Notes: generated from the letters alone by a model not told the origin. A stretch of DNA of 21,217 nt from an uncultured Bacteroidales bacterium (GCA_937877465.1 CALFIT010000244.1:1-21217); one strand, 5' to 3'; positions 1 through 7,894 are shown, numbered from the stretch's first letter. Translations and numbers: made by a program.

Positions 1-1320
1 GACCAGACCTATACCGCGCATTTCGAGATCAGGCAATGCGTCATCACCACGCAAGTCACGCCTGAAGGGTCGGGCACCGTCAACGGCGGCGGCACCTACG
101 ACTACGGCGAGACCATCCATCTCGTCGCCCACAGCAACACGGGCTACATCTTCGACATGTGGGACGACGGCATCCTCACCAATCCGCGAAGCATCTTCGT
201 CGAAGGCGATGCCACCTACACCGCCGTCTTCACCCCGCTGCAATACGAGATTACGACGGAATGCGACCCTGTTGAAGGCGGTGCCGTCACCGGAGCCGGT
301 ATCTATAACTACGGTGAGTCCGCAGTGTTGACCGCCACGCCCAACGTAGGCTACATGTTCATCTGCTGGCAGGACGGCATCATCACCAACCCGCGTACGA
401 TAACAGTGACCCAAAACGCACATTATAAAGCAAAATTCCACTATACTGGAACACCACAATACACCGTCACCGTCATCGCCAACGACCCTGAATTAGGCAC
501 GGTGACCGGCGGTGGCACCTACCCGGAAGGCGACAGCATCCAGATTAGCGCCATCCCCGTCACTGGAGCCATGTTCACAGGCTGGGACGACGGCAATACC
601 GACAACCCGCGCACCGTAGTGGTGACTGGCGACCTTGAGTTCAAAGCCATTTTCACAGTCGCAGAGACCTTTACCATCATCGTAAGACCTGAGAATGCTT
701 TCGTCGGATCCACCTACGGCAGCGGCACTTATCCTGGCGGCACGAGGGTCAACATCGGTGCGACTCCTAACCAAGACTTCTATTTCGCCGGTTGGCAAGA
801 CGGCGACATGAACAACCCGCGCACCATCACCGTAACTGAAGACGCCGAATATGTGGCCTATTTCTCACAAGAACCGACCTTGACCTACAACATCACCGTC
901 TATTACGACGAGAGCCAAGGCTTCGTCTTGGGTGCCGGCACCTATGCCGCTGGCGCCACGGCGACCTTGGCGGCCATCCCTGCCGACGGCTATCAGTTCG
1001 TGAAATGGAGCGACGACAGCACCGTCAACCCCAAGGAAGTCGTTGTTGACCACGACATCGTGCTTGCGGCCTTCTTCAACGGCACCGGCATCGAGGAAGA
1101 CGGCGTCGAGTCCATCAGACTCTTCCCCAACCCCACCAACGACATCATCCACATCGAAGGCCTTGAAGAGCCGACCGACGTCAGCATCTACAACGCCATC
1201 GGCGTACGGGTCAAGACCCTCACCATCGACGGATGCCACGACATCAGCGTCAGCGAATTGCCAGCCGGACTCTACCTCGTCCGCATCGGCAACCATGTGG
1301 CAAAGTTCGTGAAGAAGTAA
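1..1320 (+). CDS. Repeat-rich secreted surface protein with T9SS C-terminal sorting domain (5' end outside window)
   Basis: The frame is open from base 1, so the N-terminus lies upstream; 439 residues are visible. They contain five full repeats of about 70 residues plus the tail of a sixth. Each repeat has a G-x-G-x-Y core, a GY-x-F-x-x-W-x-DG stretch and NPR-x-(I/V)-x-V, the pattern of the divergent InlB B-repeat (Flg_new_2-like) beta-fold. The last ~75 residues form a type A Por-secretion tail: LFPNPTND, then an IYNAIG-type strand, then LPAGLYLVRIG and a basic end. In this family the tail directs export through the type IX system and is removed or linked to A-LPS at the surface. The repeats are probably a stalk or adhesive region; any catalytic or binding head would be upstream. 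It faces another T9SS cargo across a shared terminator. Function beyond surface display is not visible. Confidence 0.85.
   Translation, partial: DQTYTAHFEIRQCVITTQVTPEGSGTVNGGGTYDYGETIHLVAHSNTGYIFDMWDDGILTNPRSIFVEGDATYTAVFTPLQYEITTECDPVEGGAVTGAGIYNYGESAVLTATPNVGYMFICWQDGIITNPRTITVTQNAHYKAKFHYTGTPQYTVTVIANDPELGTVTGGGTYPEGDSIQISAIPVTGAMFTGWDDGNTDNPRTVVVTGDLEFKAIFTVAETFTIIVRPENAFVGSTYGSGTYPGGTRVNIGATPNQDFYFAGWQDGDMNNPRTITVTEDAEYVAYFSQEPTLTYNITVYYDESQGFVLGAGTYAAGATATLAAIPADGYQFVKWSDDSTVNPKEVVVDHDIVLAAFFNGTGIEEDGVESIRLFPNPTNDIIHIEGLEEPTDVSIYNAIGVRVKTLTIDGCHDISVSELPAGLYLVRIGNHVAKFVKK
37..1077 (+). repeat. Five tandem ~210-bp coding repeats (InlB-like beta-repeats)
   Basis: Five consecutive units of about 70 codons encode G-x-G-x-Y ... 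F-x-x-W-x-DG ... NPR-x-(I/V)-x-V. The units are clearly related at protein level (for example TNPRSIFV, TNPRTITV, DNPRTVVV, NNPRTITV, VNPKEVVV) but diverged at DNA level. This argues for old duplication rather than recent slippage. Confidence 0.8.
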
Positions 1321-1340
1321 GCCTTCTTTCCTATCCTGCA

Positions 1341-1381
1341 ATAATAAAGGTGAGCTTCTTGCGAGGCTCACCTTTTATTAT
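1341..1381. terminator. Bidirectional intrinsic terminator between convergent T9SS cargo genes
   Basis: A 15-bp stem (ATAATAAAGGTGAGC paired with GCTCACCTTTTATTAT, one bulged T) encloses a 10-nt loop. The stem base is AT-rich on both sides, giving a U-rich tract in either direction. It sits 20 nt after the stop of the repeat protein and 17 nt beyond the stop of the convergent protease gene. Confidence 0.85.
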
Positions 1382-1397
1382 AAATGCGTGAATCCTA

Positions 1398-3044
1398 TCA
1401 CTTCGTCACCACGAGCTTCAGGGTCTGGCTGCCTTGTTCGGAAACGGCGTTGATGAAATAGACACCCGAATCCAAGGTGTTCAGGTAGTTCTCCAACGTG
1501 GTGTGGTTCAACCCGTTGAAGCTGTAGCCGTACAACCGACGGCCCATGAAGTCGTAAACCGTGACTTCGGCTTTTGCGCCTTCCTTCAAGGCCACATGCA
1601 CCTCGCCTTGCGAGGGGTTGGGATATAGGTCGACGATCTCCTTGGCCTCGGCGGGAAGCTCGTCCACATGAAGCAGGTCGAAAGCTTGGCTGAAATCGGG
1701 GATGCCGTAGCCGTATTGACTGTTGGGGTTGTTGGCACGGTTGCCGCACTGACGGATGACGTCGCAAAGCTCTTGCACCGTGGCATAAGGGAAAGCCTGG
1801 CGCAGGCAGGTCACCACACCGGCAATCACGGGCGTGGCAAACGAGGTGCCGCTGCCGTTGTAATAGCCGCTGCTACTTGCAACGTAGGTGTCCTCGCCCA
1901 TCGCCATCACGTCGGGCTTGATGCGACCGTCGTAGGTGGGGCCTACCGAGCTGAAATAGGCGCGGTTGCCGTTGCCGTCGACGGCACCGATGGTCAGCAC
2001 ATGCTCGGCATCGGCAGGGATGCCAAGGGTGCAGCCACCGCCCCAGCTGCTGCCTTCGTTGCCCGCCGCGTTGAGGCAGACCATGCCACGGCTCACGGCG
2101 ATCTCGGCACCGATGGACATGGGCGCGGTGTGGCCGTCGAAGTGCGACTGCGGGTGGTCCCACTGGCTCATGTCGAAGTCGATATAGCCCAACGAAGTCG
2201 TGCAAACATCTGCACCGAGGCTGTCGGCAAACTCGGCACCCGACACCCAGTTGTATTCCTCGATGATGTTCTCGTAGTCGCCGTCTTCGGTATGGATCAG
2301 GAAATAGGAAGCCTTGGGTGCGGTGCCCACAAAGGTGTTAGGCACATAGGCCGCCATCGTGCTCAGGCAGCTGCAGCCATGCGTGCTTTGCGTGTAGACC
2401 GACGGATGGCCGCGCAGGAACGAGCGCGTCCCTAACAGGCGGCCTTCTTCGCGCATGTTGTCGAAGCAAGGATGCGTGTCGGCGCCACGGAAGCCGCCGT
2501 CGAGGATGGCCACAATCATGCCTTCGCCTTGGAAGCCGTTGTCGTGAAGCACGTCGCCACGGAGTTGCGTGATTTGGGTCTGGCCGCCGCCATAATAGCC
2601 ATACATGGCACGCTGCTGACTTTCAGCAAGTTTCGTCTCGTTGGCCATCCAGCGTTCCTTCCAAGCCTGGGCTTCGGGGTCGTTGGGGCAAAAGCGCACA
2701 GCCGACACACAATCGAGCGCGTTGATGGCATCGATGACGCTGCTGTTGGTGGTGTAGACCGAAACGCCGTTGAGCCACTTCGAGGGGTTGAGCAGCTCGG
2801 CGCCGCAATCGGCCACGGCCTGAAGATATTGCGGGTTGACGGGAATGTCGTACTCGTCGATGCCAATGCCTTGGTTGGCACGGCGTTGCAAAGCCCGTTG
2901 GCTCAAAAAGGCCTCCGGATTGTCGATGGAATAGGGCGAGTTGTCCTTATCCTTAAACTGCACCCAATAGACGTTGGGAGCCACTTGTGCCTCGGCGAAG
3001 GTCGCCACGGCAAAAAACAACAGTAAAAACGATAGTTTTCTCAT
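1398..3044 (-). CDS. Secreted subtilisin-like (S8) serine protease with T9SS sorting domain
   Basis: The product is 548 residues from the ATG at 3044. This start gives a clean signal peptide (MRKL, hydrophobic core, cleavage near AEAQ, residue 20) and lies 35 nt after a promoter box; the open frame extending to 3230 would read through that promoter. A prodomain-like region spans about 25-120. The S8 catalytic triad is visible: Asp182 (AILDGG), His222 (STHG) and Ser401 (GTSFATP), with the oxyanion Asn329 in AAGNEG. The C-terminus (about 465-548) is a type A Por-secretion tail with LYPNPSQGE. It is expected to be exported by Sec, then across the outer membrane by the type IX system, and to act extracellularly on proteins or peptides. 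Several Cys residues (C225, C227, C323, C338) might form disulfides. Substrate cannot be inferred. Confidence 0.93.
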   Translation of the reverse strand: MRKLSFLLLFFAVATFAEAQVAPNVYWVQFKDKDNSPYSIDNPEAFLSQRALQRRANQGIGIDEYDIPVNPQYLQAVADCGAELLNPSKWLNGVSVYTTNSSVIDAINALDCVSAVRFCPNDPEAQAWKERWMANETKLAESQQRAMYGYYGGGQTQITQLRGDVLHDNGFQGEGMIVAILDGGFRGADTHPCFDNMREEGRLLGTRSFLRGHPSVYTQSTHGCSCLSTMAAYVPNTFVGTAPKASYFLIHTEDGDYENIIEEYNWVSGAEFADSLGADVCTTSLGYIDFDMSQWDHPQSHFDGHTAPMSIGAEIAVSRGMVCLNAAGNEGSSWGGGCTLGIPADAEHVLTIGAVDGNGNRAYFSSVGPTYDGRIKPDVMAMGEDTYVASSSGYYNGSGTSFATPVIAGVVTCLRQAFPYATVQELCDVIRQCGNRANNPNSQYGYGIPDFSQAFDLLHVDELPAEAKEIVDLYPNPSQGEVHVALKEGAKAEVTVYDFMGRRLYGYSFNGLNHTTLENYLNTLDSGVYFINAVSEQGSQTLKLVVTK

Positions 3045-3079
3045 AAGGTTGATTTTAATGATTTGATGATAAAAACGCG

Positions 3080-3087
3080 CAAAAATA
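3080..3087 (-). promoter_or_regulatory. Bacteroidota -7 box (TATTTTTG) for the S8 protease gene
   Basis: TATTTTTG on the minus strand matches TAnnTTTG. It lies 35 nt upstream of the ATG at 3044, giving a leader of about 30 nt. Confidence 0.6.
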
Positions 3088-3109
3088 AAGAAAAAAGGGA
3101 GATTTTCAC

Positions 3110-3117
3110 TACTTTTG
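3110..3117 (+). promoter_or_regulatory. Bacteroidota -7 box (TACTTTTG) for trmD
   Basis: TACTTTTG matches TAnnTTTG and ends 24 nt before the trmD ATG at 3142. It overlaps an in-frame ATG at 3115, which therefore cannot be the translation start of this transcript. Confidence 0.7.
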
Positions 3118-3141
3118 CCGAAATTTTCAAAAAACCGGATT

Positions 3142-3837
3142 ATGCGCATCGACATCATCGCCGTCTTCCCCGAAATGTTCGAGGGACCCTTCACCGAAAG
3201 CATCATCAAACGCGCCATCGGCAAGGGCATTGTGGAAATCGGGCTTCACAACCTCCGCGACTACAGCACCGACAAGCACCACAAGGTGGACGACTACTCG
3301 TTTGCCGCCGGCGCGGGCATGGTGATGATGATCGAGCCTGTCGACAACTGCATCAGCCACCTGAAAAGCCAGCGCGACTACGACGAGGTCATCTACATGA
3401 GTCCCGACGGCGAGCTTTTGGACCAGCCTTTGTGCAACCAACTCTCCATGAAACAGAACCTTATCATCCTTTGCGGCCACTACAAAGGCATCGACGAGCG
3501 CATCCGTGAGCATTTGGTCACCAAAGAGATCAGCATCGGCAACTATGTGCTTTCGGGCGGCGAACTCGGTGCGGCCGTGTTGGTCGACAGCCTCGTGCGC
3601 CTCATCCCCGGAGCCTTGGGCGACGAGACCTCTGCCCTCTCCGACTCGTTTCAGGACGGCTTGGTGTCGCCGCCCGTCTACACCCGACCGCGCAACTACA
3701 AGGGATGGGAGGTGCCCGAAATCCTGCTTTCGGGTAACGACATGAAAATCAACGAATGGAAGATGGAGCAAGCCTTGCTGCGCACCAAGGAACGTCGGCC
3801 TGAGATGTACGAAAATTTCAAAAAAAGCGAATTATAA
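3142..3837 (+). CDS. trmD: tRNA (guanine-N1)-methyltransferase TrmD
   Basis: TrmD transfers a methyl group from S-adenosylmethionine to N1 of G37 in tRNAs reading CNN and similar codons, preventing +1 frameshifting. The 231-residue product has the SPOUT trefoil-knot motifs: VFPEMF at 8-13, LCGHYKGIDER at 110-120, SIGNYVLSGGEL at 131-142 and YTRP...GWEVPEILLSGN at 180-199. The proposed catalytic Asp is kept (D168 in LSDSF), as is R153. N134 replaces the Asp usual in SIGDYV, and FAAGAGM replaces the usual glycine-rich FGGGAGM; both are mild oddities. The start at 3142 gives the canonical MRIDIIAVFPEMF. rplS follows 71 nt downstream with its own promoter, keeping the widespread trmD-rplS order, but rpsP and rimM are not upstream. 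Confidence 0.97.
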   Translation: MRIDIIAVFPEMFEGPFTESIIKRAIGKGIVEIGLHNLRDYSTDKHHKVDDYSFAAGAGMVMMIEPVDNCISHLKSQRDYDEVIYMSPDGELLDQPLCNQLSMKQNLIILCGHYKGIDERIREHLVTKEISIGNYVLSGGELGAAVLVDSLVRLIPGALGDETSALSDSFQDGLVSPPVYTRPRNYKGWEVPEILLSGNDMKINEWKMEQALLRTKERRPEMYENFKKSEL

Positions 3838-3860
3838 TCGTTTCGTATTGAAATAATTTG

Positions 3861-3868
3861 TACCTTTG
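3861..3868 (+). promoter_or_regulatory. Bacteroidota -7 box (TACCTTTG) for rplS
   Basis: TACCTTTG lies 23 nt after the trmD stop and ends 40 nt before the rplS ATG, giving rplS an independent promoter with an A-rich leader. Confidence 0.7.
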
Positions 3869-3908
3869 CAGCCGCTTTTTGGAGAAAAATATATAAAAAT
3901 CATATAAA

Positions 3909-4262
3909 ATGAGCAAGAACGCATTAATTCAATTCGTTGAAGATCAAATCGTTGTAAAAGATTTTCCGAAGTTCAAGACAGGCGACACCATCACGGTGAC
4001 CTACAAGATTGTTGAAGGACAAAAAGAACGCTTGCAGAAGTTCCAGGGCATCGTCCTGAAGCGCAGCGGCCAAGGCAAGACCGGCACCTTCACCATCCGC
4101 AAGATTTCCAACAACATTGGCGTGGAACGTTGTTTCCCGATTGCCTCCCCCATGATTGAGAACATCGAAGTCAACAAGAGAGGCGATGTCCGCAAGTCAC
4201 GCATCTACTACCTTCGTGGTCTGCGCGGCAAGAAGGCCAAGATCAAGGAACTCAAAGACTAA
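3909..4262 (+). CDS. rplS: 50S ribosomal protein L19
   Basis: The 117-residue product has the size and sequence of bacterial L19, which sits at the 30S-50S interface of the large subunit. Family features visible are FKTGDTITVTYKIVEG near the start, the FQGIVLKRSGQG loop, the FTIRKIS strand and GVERCFPIASP, then a basic C-terminus (YYLRGLRGKKAKIKE). It starts at an ATG after an A-rich leader. It is preceded by trmD in the conserved order and followed by a strong terminator, so it is probably the last gene of its transcript. Confidence 0.98.
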   Translation: MSKNALIQFVEDQIVVKDFPKFKTGDTITVTYKIVEGQKERLQKFQGIVLKRSGQGKTGTFTIRKISNNIGVERCFPIASPMIENIEVNKRGDVRKSRIYYLRGLRGKKAKIKELKD

Positions 4263-4282
4263 CAGTCGTCCAACGAAAAGGA

Positions 4283-4308
4283 AGCCCCGATTGTTCGGGG
4301 CTTTTTTT
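4283..4308 (+). terminator. Intrinsic terminator after rplS
   Basis: Perfect 8-bp stem AGCCCCGA / TCGGGGCT with a TTGT loop, followed by a run of seven T. It starts 21 nt after the rplS stop. Confidence 0.92.
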
Positions 4309-4312
4309 GTGT

Positions 4313-5728
4313 CTACTCCTCTTTTTTCTTCCTCCTGAAGATCTTCGTCCTTAGCATAAAAACGGTGAGTGCGACCCAAAACACGACCAAGATGCCCAAG
4401 GTGATCCATGTGGCCTTGAGGCTTTGCGGGGCATAGCCCATCAACAGCAGCACGGGGAAGCCGAGCACGATGGCCGAAAGGGTTTGCAACACAAGGTTGT
4501 TGGCGGCAGGCGTCTCAAACTTCGGGTCGATTTCGCGAAGCAGGATCATGCCGTTGGAGGCCGTGCCTGTCAACATGCCGAACATCGAGAAGAAGCCCTC
4601 GTACTTGTAGTCGGGATAGAGGTGCTTCGAGATGGCCAACACATAGAAGAACGTGACGACGGTGCCCAAGGTGACGACAATGACGAAAGGCAGGACGAAC
4701 TTGCCGAACTCCTCGAAGCTGATGGCCGCCGTGCCCGCCACAATCATGATGTCGAAGCAGAAACCGCTGATGCGGTTGAGCATGTAGTTGTTGATGTACT
4801 CGCGCTTGAGGATTTTCACTTTCTTGAAACGGCCCAATATCCACTTGAACAGGATGCCGAACAGCGTGCCAATCAGGAAGTTGAAGCCCCAAAGCATGGG
4901 TTTCAGCGTCTTGGTGCCGAAATCGCCCAAGTCCATGCCTTGGATCCAGTTAGTGAACAGATACACAAGGAAATAGACGAACAGCACCATGCAGATTTGC
5001 ACCGAGAGCTTGTCGATGGACTCGGCATCGGGAATTTCGTTCTGTCCCTCATAGTCCTCCAACTTATTCACCTGTGCGTCAGCGATTTTCTTGCTCGAAA
5101 GCTTGCCTTTGCGCCGCAAGACGTTCATATAGACCACCCCGACCACGCTGCCCACGATGAAGCCCATCGCCGCGATGGAGAGGCCGAAGTCGGCACCCGG
5201 GAAGTCGATGCCCTGCTGCGCGGCCCAGCCCGTGAAGATCTTGCCGAAGTTCAGGGCCTGCCCCGGCCCCTGACCGAAGCCCATCGGCAGCAACAGGCCC
5301 GCCGCGTAGAACAGCTTCCTGCCCAAGAGGAAGAACGGAATCGTCACAAGCAGGCCCACGATGCCTTGGATGACATAGGTGGAGGCCGTCAACGCGCCCG
5401 TCTCGATCACCTTCATCGGCGTGGATTTCGATTCTATCTTGTTGTTTTTCAAGGCCAAGGCCACAAAGCCCAAGCCCAAGGCGTGATAGGTCACGATTTC
5501 CATCATCGGCTTGTTGATGACGTCGCGGCAACCCGGAAACGCCTTGAAGATAAGGAGCAGCAGGCCGCCCAACAAAGCCGAGGGCAGCAGGCTCTTTTTG
5601 AGGAAGGGAACGCTGGTGCGCAGCACGTTGCCGAGAAGCAAGGCCGTGGCGAGAATGCAGAACTGGATCAACCATTGCCAGGCTTCGGGCCGGTCGAAAG
5701 TCATTACTGAAGCGTCGAGTAGTGTCAT
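4313..5728 (-). CDS. gltS: Sodium:glutamate symporter family protein (ESS/GltS-like)
   Basis: The 471-residue inner-membrane protein has about 11-13 hydrophobic segments. Two inverted-repeat signature loops of the ESS family are visible: GFGQGPGQALNFG at 150-162 and MFGMLTGTASNGMILL at 382-397, followed by REIDP. Family members import glutamate with Na+. A hydrophilic segment at about 204-242 separates the two halves, and the C-terminus is strongly basic then acidic (RRKKKEE). It is longer than E. coli GltS (about 400 residues), mostly through the central loop and tail, so the substrate could be another acidic compound. The start at 5728 lies 25 nt after a promoter box; M9 is a possible alternative. 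It is transcribed alone, divergent from the chromate transporter pair. Confidence 0.85.
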   Translation of the reverse strand: MTLLDASVMTFDRPEAWQWLIQFCILATALLLGNVLRTSVPFLKKSLLPSALLGGLLLLIFKAFPGCRDVINKPMMEIVTYHALGLGFVALALKNNKIESKSTPMKVIETGALTASTYVIQGIVGLLVTIPFFLLGRKLFYAAGLLLPMGFGQGPGQALNFGKIFTGWAAQQGIDFPGADFGLSIAAMGFIVGSVVGVVYMNVLRRKGKLSSKKIADAQVNKLEDYEGQNEIPDAESIDKLSVQICMVLFVYFLVYLFTNWIQGMDLGDFGTKTLKPMLWGFNFLIGTLFGILFKWILGRFKKVKILKREYINNYMLNRISGFCFDIMIVAGTAAISFEEFGKFVLPFVIVVTLGTVVTFFYVLAISKHLYPDYKYEGFFSMFGMLTGTASNGMILLREIDPKFETPAANNLVLQTLSAIVLGFPVLLLMGYAPQSLKATWITLGILVVFWVALTVFMLRTKIFRRKKKEE

Positions 5729-5753
5729 GGTTTCTTGTTTTTGAAATAGTCCG

Positions 5754-5761
5754 CAAACGTA
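5754..5761 (-). promoter_or_regulatory. Bacteroidota -7 box (TACGTTTG) for the gltS-like gene
   Basis: TACGTTTG on the minus strand matches TAnnTTTG and lies 25 nt upstream of the ATG at 5728, within the divergent intergenic region. Confidence 0.65.
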
Positions 5762-5789
5762 CTAATTTTTTTCATACGAAACAAATTCT

Positions 5790-5797
5790 TACCTTTG
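5790..5797 (+). promoter_or_regulatory. Bacteroidota -7 box (TACCTTTG) directly before the chromate transporter start
   Basis: TACCTTTG ends only 4 nt before the ATG at 5802. If initiation occurs at the usual distance, the transcript begins at or next to the start codon and has no leader or ribosome binding site. Confidence 0.65.
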
Positions 5798-5801
5798 CGC
5801 C

Positions 5802-6365
5802 ATGAAAAAACCTGTTGAACTGTTCCTGACTTTCTCCAAAATCGGGGCCTTCACCCTCGGCGGCGGCTACGCCATGCTCTCGATGGTGGAGAAGGCCGTC
5901 GTCGACCAGAAGCGATGGATCCCCACCGACGAGTTTTGGGACATGATCGCCGTGGTGCAGTCGCTGCCGGGCGTGTTCGCGGTCAACACGGCCTTGTATG
6001 TCGGCCATCGCGTGGCGGGCACCAAAGGCGCATTTTCGGCCATGCTCGGCGCCATCTTGCCCTCCATCGTCATCATCTTGCTGTTGGCCACGGTGTTTCG
6101 CGAATATCGCGACCAGCCTGTGGTGGAGCGCATCTTCAAGGGCATCCGTCCCTGCGTGGTGGCTCTCATCCTCGCCCCTTCGCTGCGCATGATCAAGTCG
6201 GCAAAAGTCACTTGGAAGACCGCCATCATCCCCATCGCCACGGTGTTCTTGATTTGGTGGCTGAAGGTCTCGCCCGCCTACGTCATCCTCGCCGCCATCG
6301 CGGGAAGCCTTGTGTACGCATTGATAATCAACAAGAAAGCTAAAGAAAAGGAGGCCGAGCCATGA
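5802..6365 (+). CDS. Chromate transporter family protein, first half-size subunit
   Basis: The 187-residue protein matches a single CHR domain (short-chain CHR protein). It begins ELFLTFSKIGAFTLGGGYAML, has the conserved SLPGVFAVNTA loop near residues 51-61, and then hydrophobic membrane segments ending in a lysine-rich tail. CHR proteins export chromate in some bacteria; short-chain members act as pairs, usually encoded next to each other. The second half gene overlaps the stop by 4 nt (ATGA), so the two are translationally coupled and probably form a heterodimer. True substrate in this organism is not shown by the sequence. The first ATG must be the start because the family N-terminus begins immediately after it. 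Confidence 0.9.
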   Translation: MKKPVELFLTFSKIGAFTLGGGYAMLSMVEKAVVDQKRWIPTDEFWDMIAVVQSLPGVFAVNTALYVGHRVAGTKGAFSAMLGAILPSIVIILLLATVFREYRDQPVVERIFKGIRPCVVALILAPSLRMIKSAKVTWKTAIIPIATVFLIWWLKVSPAYVILAAIAGSLVYALIINKKAKEKEAEP

Positions 6366-6901
6366 TTTACTTGCAGTTGCTTTGGGTCTTTGTGAAAATC
6401 GGCGTGTTGGGCTTCGGCGGCGGCTATGCCATGCTTTCGCTCATCCAGCACGAGGTGGTGGAGCATTACGCTTGGATGACCACGACCGAGTTTGCCGACA
6501 TGGTGGCCATCTCGCAGATGACCCCCGGTCCCATCTCCATCAACTTGGCGACTTATGTGGGCTACACCACGGCGGGCTTCGGCGGCTCGCTGCTGGCATC
6601 GTTTGCCCTGTGCCTGCCTTCCGTCGTCATGGTGTATCTCATCCTGAAGCTCTTTATGAGCAAGAAGAACAACGCCTTGATGGACAACACCTTGAAAGGC
6701 TTGAAGCCCGCCATCGCCGGACTCATCTTCGCTGCCGGACTCTCCATGATGAACACGCAGAACTTCGTGGATTTCGGTCGCGGACAATACAACATCAGCG
6801 TCATCATCTGCGTCTTGGCTTTCGTGGCCTCCTATTTCTTCAAGGCCAACCCGATATTGCTGATTGTGCTTTCGGGGATGGTGGGGGTTATTGCATATTA
6901 G
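6362..6901 (+). CDS. Chromate transporter family protein, second half-size subunit
   Basis: A 179-residue membrane protein paralogous to the upstream gene. It has FVKIGVLGFGGGYAMLSLI near the start and SQMTPGPISINLATYVG at about 52-68, the CHR signature with the family-typical TPGP in place of the first subunit's LPGV. The ATG overlaps the stop of the first subunit in an ATGA tetranucleotide. Its own 3' end overlaps the last 14 nt of convergent aroC, so the two mRNAs are complementary at their ends. It probably forms the transporter together with the preceding subunit. Confidence 0.9.
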   Translation: MIYLQLLWVFVKIGVLGFGGGYAMLSLIQHEVVEHYAWMTTTEFADMVAISQMTPGPISINLATYVGYTTAGFGGSLLASFALCLPSVVMVYLILKLFMSKKNNALMDNTLKGLKPAIAGLIFAAGLSMMNTQNFVDFGRGQYNISVIICVLAFVASYFFKANPILLIVLSGMVGVIAY

Positions 6902-7853
6902 CCATCATCAGCGCATCCACCGTCACCAAGGCCGCCAAAGCCTCCACCGAAACCACGGCGCGTGGCAAAGCGCAAACATCATGCCGTCCCGAGATGGCGA
7001 TTTCGCACGCCTCCCCTGCCCTGTTCACGGTTTGCTGAGGTTTTGCAAGGCTCGGTATCGGCTTGAAAGCCACACGGAAAACCACGTCGTTGCCGTTGGT
7101 GATGCCGCCTTGGATGCCGCCAGAATGGTTGGTCGCAACGATGGTTTTGCCATTCTTTACAGCAAAACCATCGTTGGCCTCCGAGCCTTTCATCCGCGCC
7201 ATCGCGAAGCCGTCGCCAATCTCGAAACCTTTCACGGCTGGCAGGCTGAACATGGCGTGCGCCAACTCTGCCGAGAACTTGCCAAACATCGGCTCGCCCA
7301 AGCCCGCAGGCAAGCCCATGATGCGGCATTCCACGACGCCGCCCACCGTATCGCCTTCTCGCTGAGCCTGTTCCGCGTCGCCCATGAAAACCGTTTCGGC
7401 TTGGATTTCAACGCCTTTTTCCCTCATAACCTGCTTGGCGACGGCACCTGCCACCACTATCGGCAAAGTGGTCCGTGCGGAGGCCCTACCGCCACCGCGC
7501 CAGTCGCGAAGACCGTATTTCTGTTCGTAGGTGAAGTCGGCGTGCGAGGGACGGTAAACGTCCTTCAAGACCTCGTAATCCTCCGGCTTCGCGTCCTCGT
7601 TGCGCACCATGAAGGCGACGGGTGAGCCTAAAGTCACCCCGTCGAGCAAGCCCGAAAGCCATTCGATGCGGTCAGGCTCTTGGCGTTGCGAAGCGGTTTC
7701 GGTTTGCACCGTCTTGCGCCTACGCAACTCATTGTCAATGAAATCGAAATCAAGTTCTAACCTTGCGGGGCAGCCGTCGATGACGCCGCCAATGGCCGTG
7801 CCGTGCGACTCGCCGAAAGTGGTCAGCCTGAAGATGTGTCCTATTGTATTCAT
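6888..7853 (-). CDS. aroC: Chorismate synthase
   Basis: AroC converts 5-enolpyruvylshikimate-3-phosphate to chorismate using reduced FMN, the last shared step of aromatic amino acid synthesis. Visible signatures are GESHGTAIGGVIDG near residue 14, RPSHADFTYEQKYG with the catalytic His, GGGRASAR, GLPAGLGEPMFGK, the NHSGGIQGGITNG loop and GRHDVCALPRAV near the end. At 321 residues it is about 35-40 shorter than the usual 355-365; the loss appears to lie in the variable region between the GVEI strand and GDTVGG. The residue after GGGRASAR is Thr where Glu is usual. All other core motifs are intact, so it is probably functional. The start at 7853 gives the canonical MNTIGHIFRLTTFGESHG. The stop lies inside the 3' end of the convergent chromate transporter gene. 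Confidence 0.95.
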   Translation of the reverse strand: MNTIGHIFRLTTFGESHGTAIGGVIDGCPARLELDFDFIDNELRRRKTVQTETASQRQEPDRIEWLSGLLDGVTLGSPVAFMVRNEDAKPEDYEVLKDVYRPSHADFTYEQKYGLRDWRGGGRASARTTLPIVVAGAVAKQVMREKGVEIQAETVFMGDAEQAQREGDTVGGVVECRIMGLPAGLGEPMFGKFSAELAHAMFSLPAVKGFEIGDGFAMARMKGSEANDGFAVKNGKTIVATNHSGGIQGGITNGNDVVFRVAFKPIPSLAKPQQTVNRAGEACEIAISGRHDVCALPRAVVSVEALAALVTVDALMMANMQ

Positions 7854-7857
7854 GGGG

Positions 7858-7865
7858 CAAAAATA
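7858..7865 (-). promoter_or_regulatory. Bacteroidota -7 box (TATTTTTG) directly before aroC
   Basis: TATTTTTG on the minus strand ends 4 nt before the aroC ATG, implying a leaderless or nearly leaderless mRNA. Confidence 0.65.
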
Positions 7866-7886
7866 CAAAAATCGACAAGAAATTTG

Positions 7887-7894
7887 TATTTTTG
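7887..7894 (+). promoter_or_regulatory. Bacteroidota -7 box (TATTTTTG) for smpB
   Basis: TATTTTTG ends 8 nt before the smpB ATG at 7903, so the leader can be only a few nucleotides. It lies 21 bp from the divergent aroC box, so the two promoters share one compact 49-bp region. Confidence 0.65.

Noticed and set aside
1668..2435. Plus-strand open frame of 255 codons opposite the S8 protease
   Set aside because: Antisense to the catalytic domain; Ala/Val/His-rich composition and no promoter or family resemblance.
4424..5710. Long plus-strand open frame (428 codons) opposite the gltS-like gene
   Set aside because: Its translation is rich in His, Gln, Arg and Glu with no family pattern, while the minus strand encodes a clear membrane transporter with its own promoter. 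It is a codon-bias shadow.
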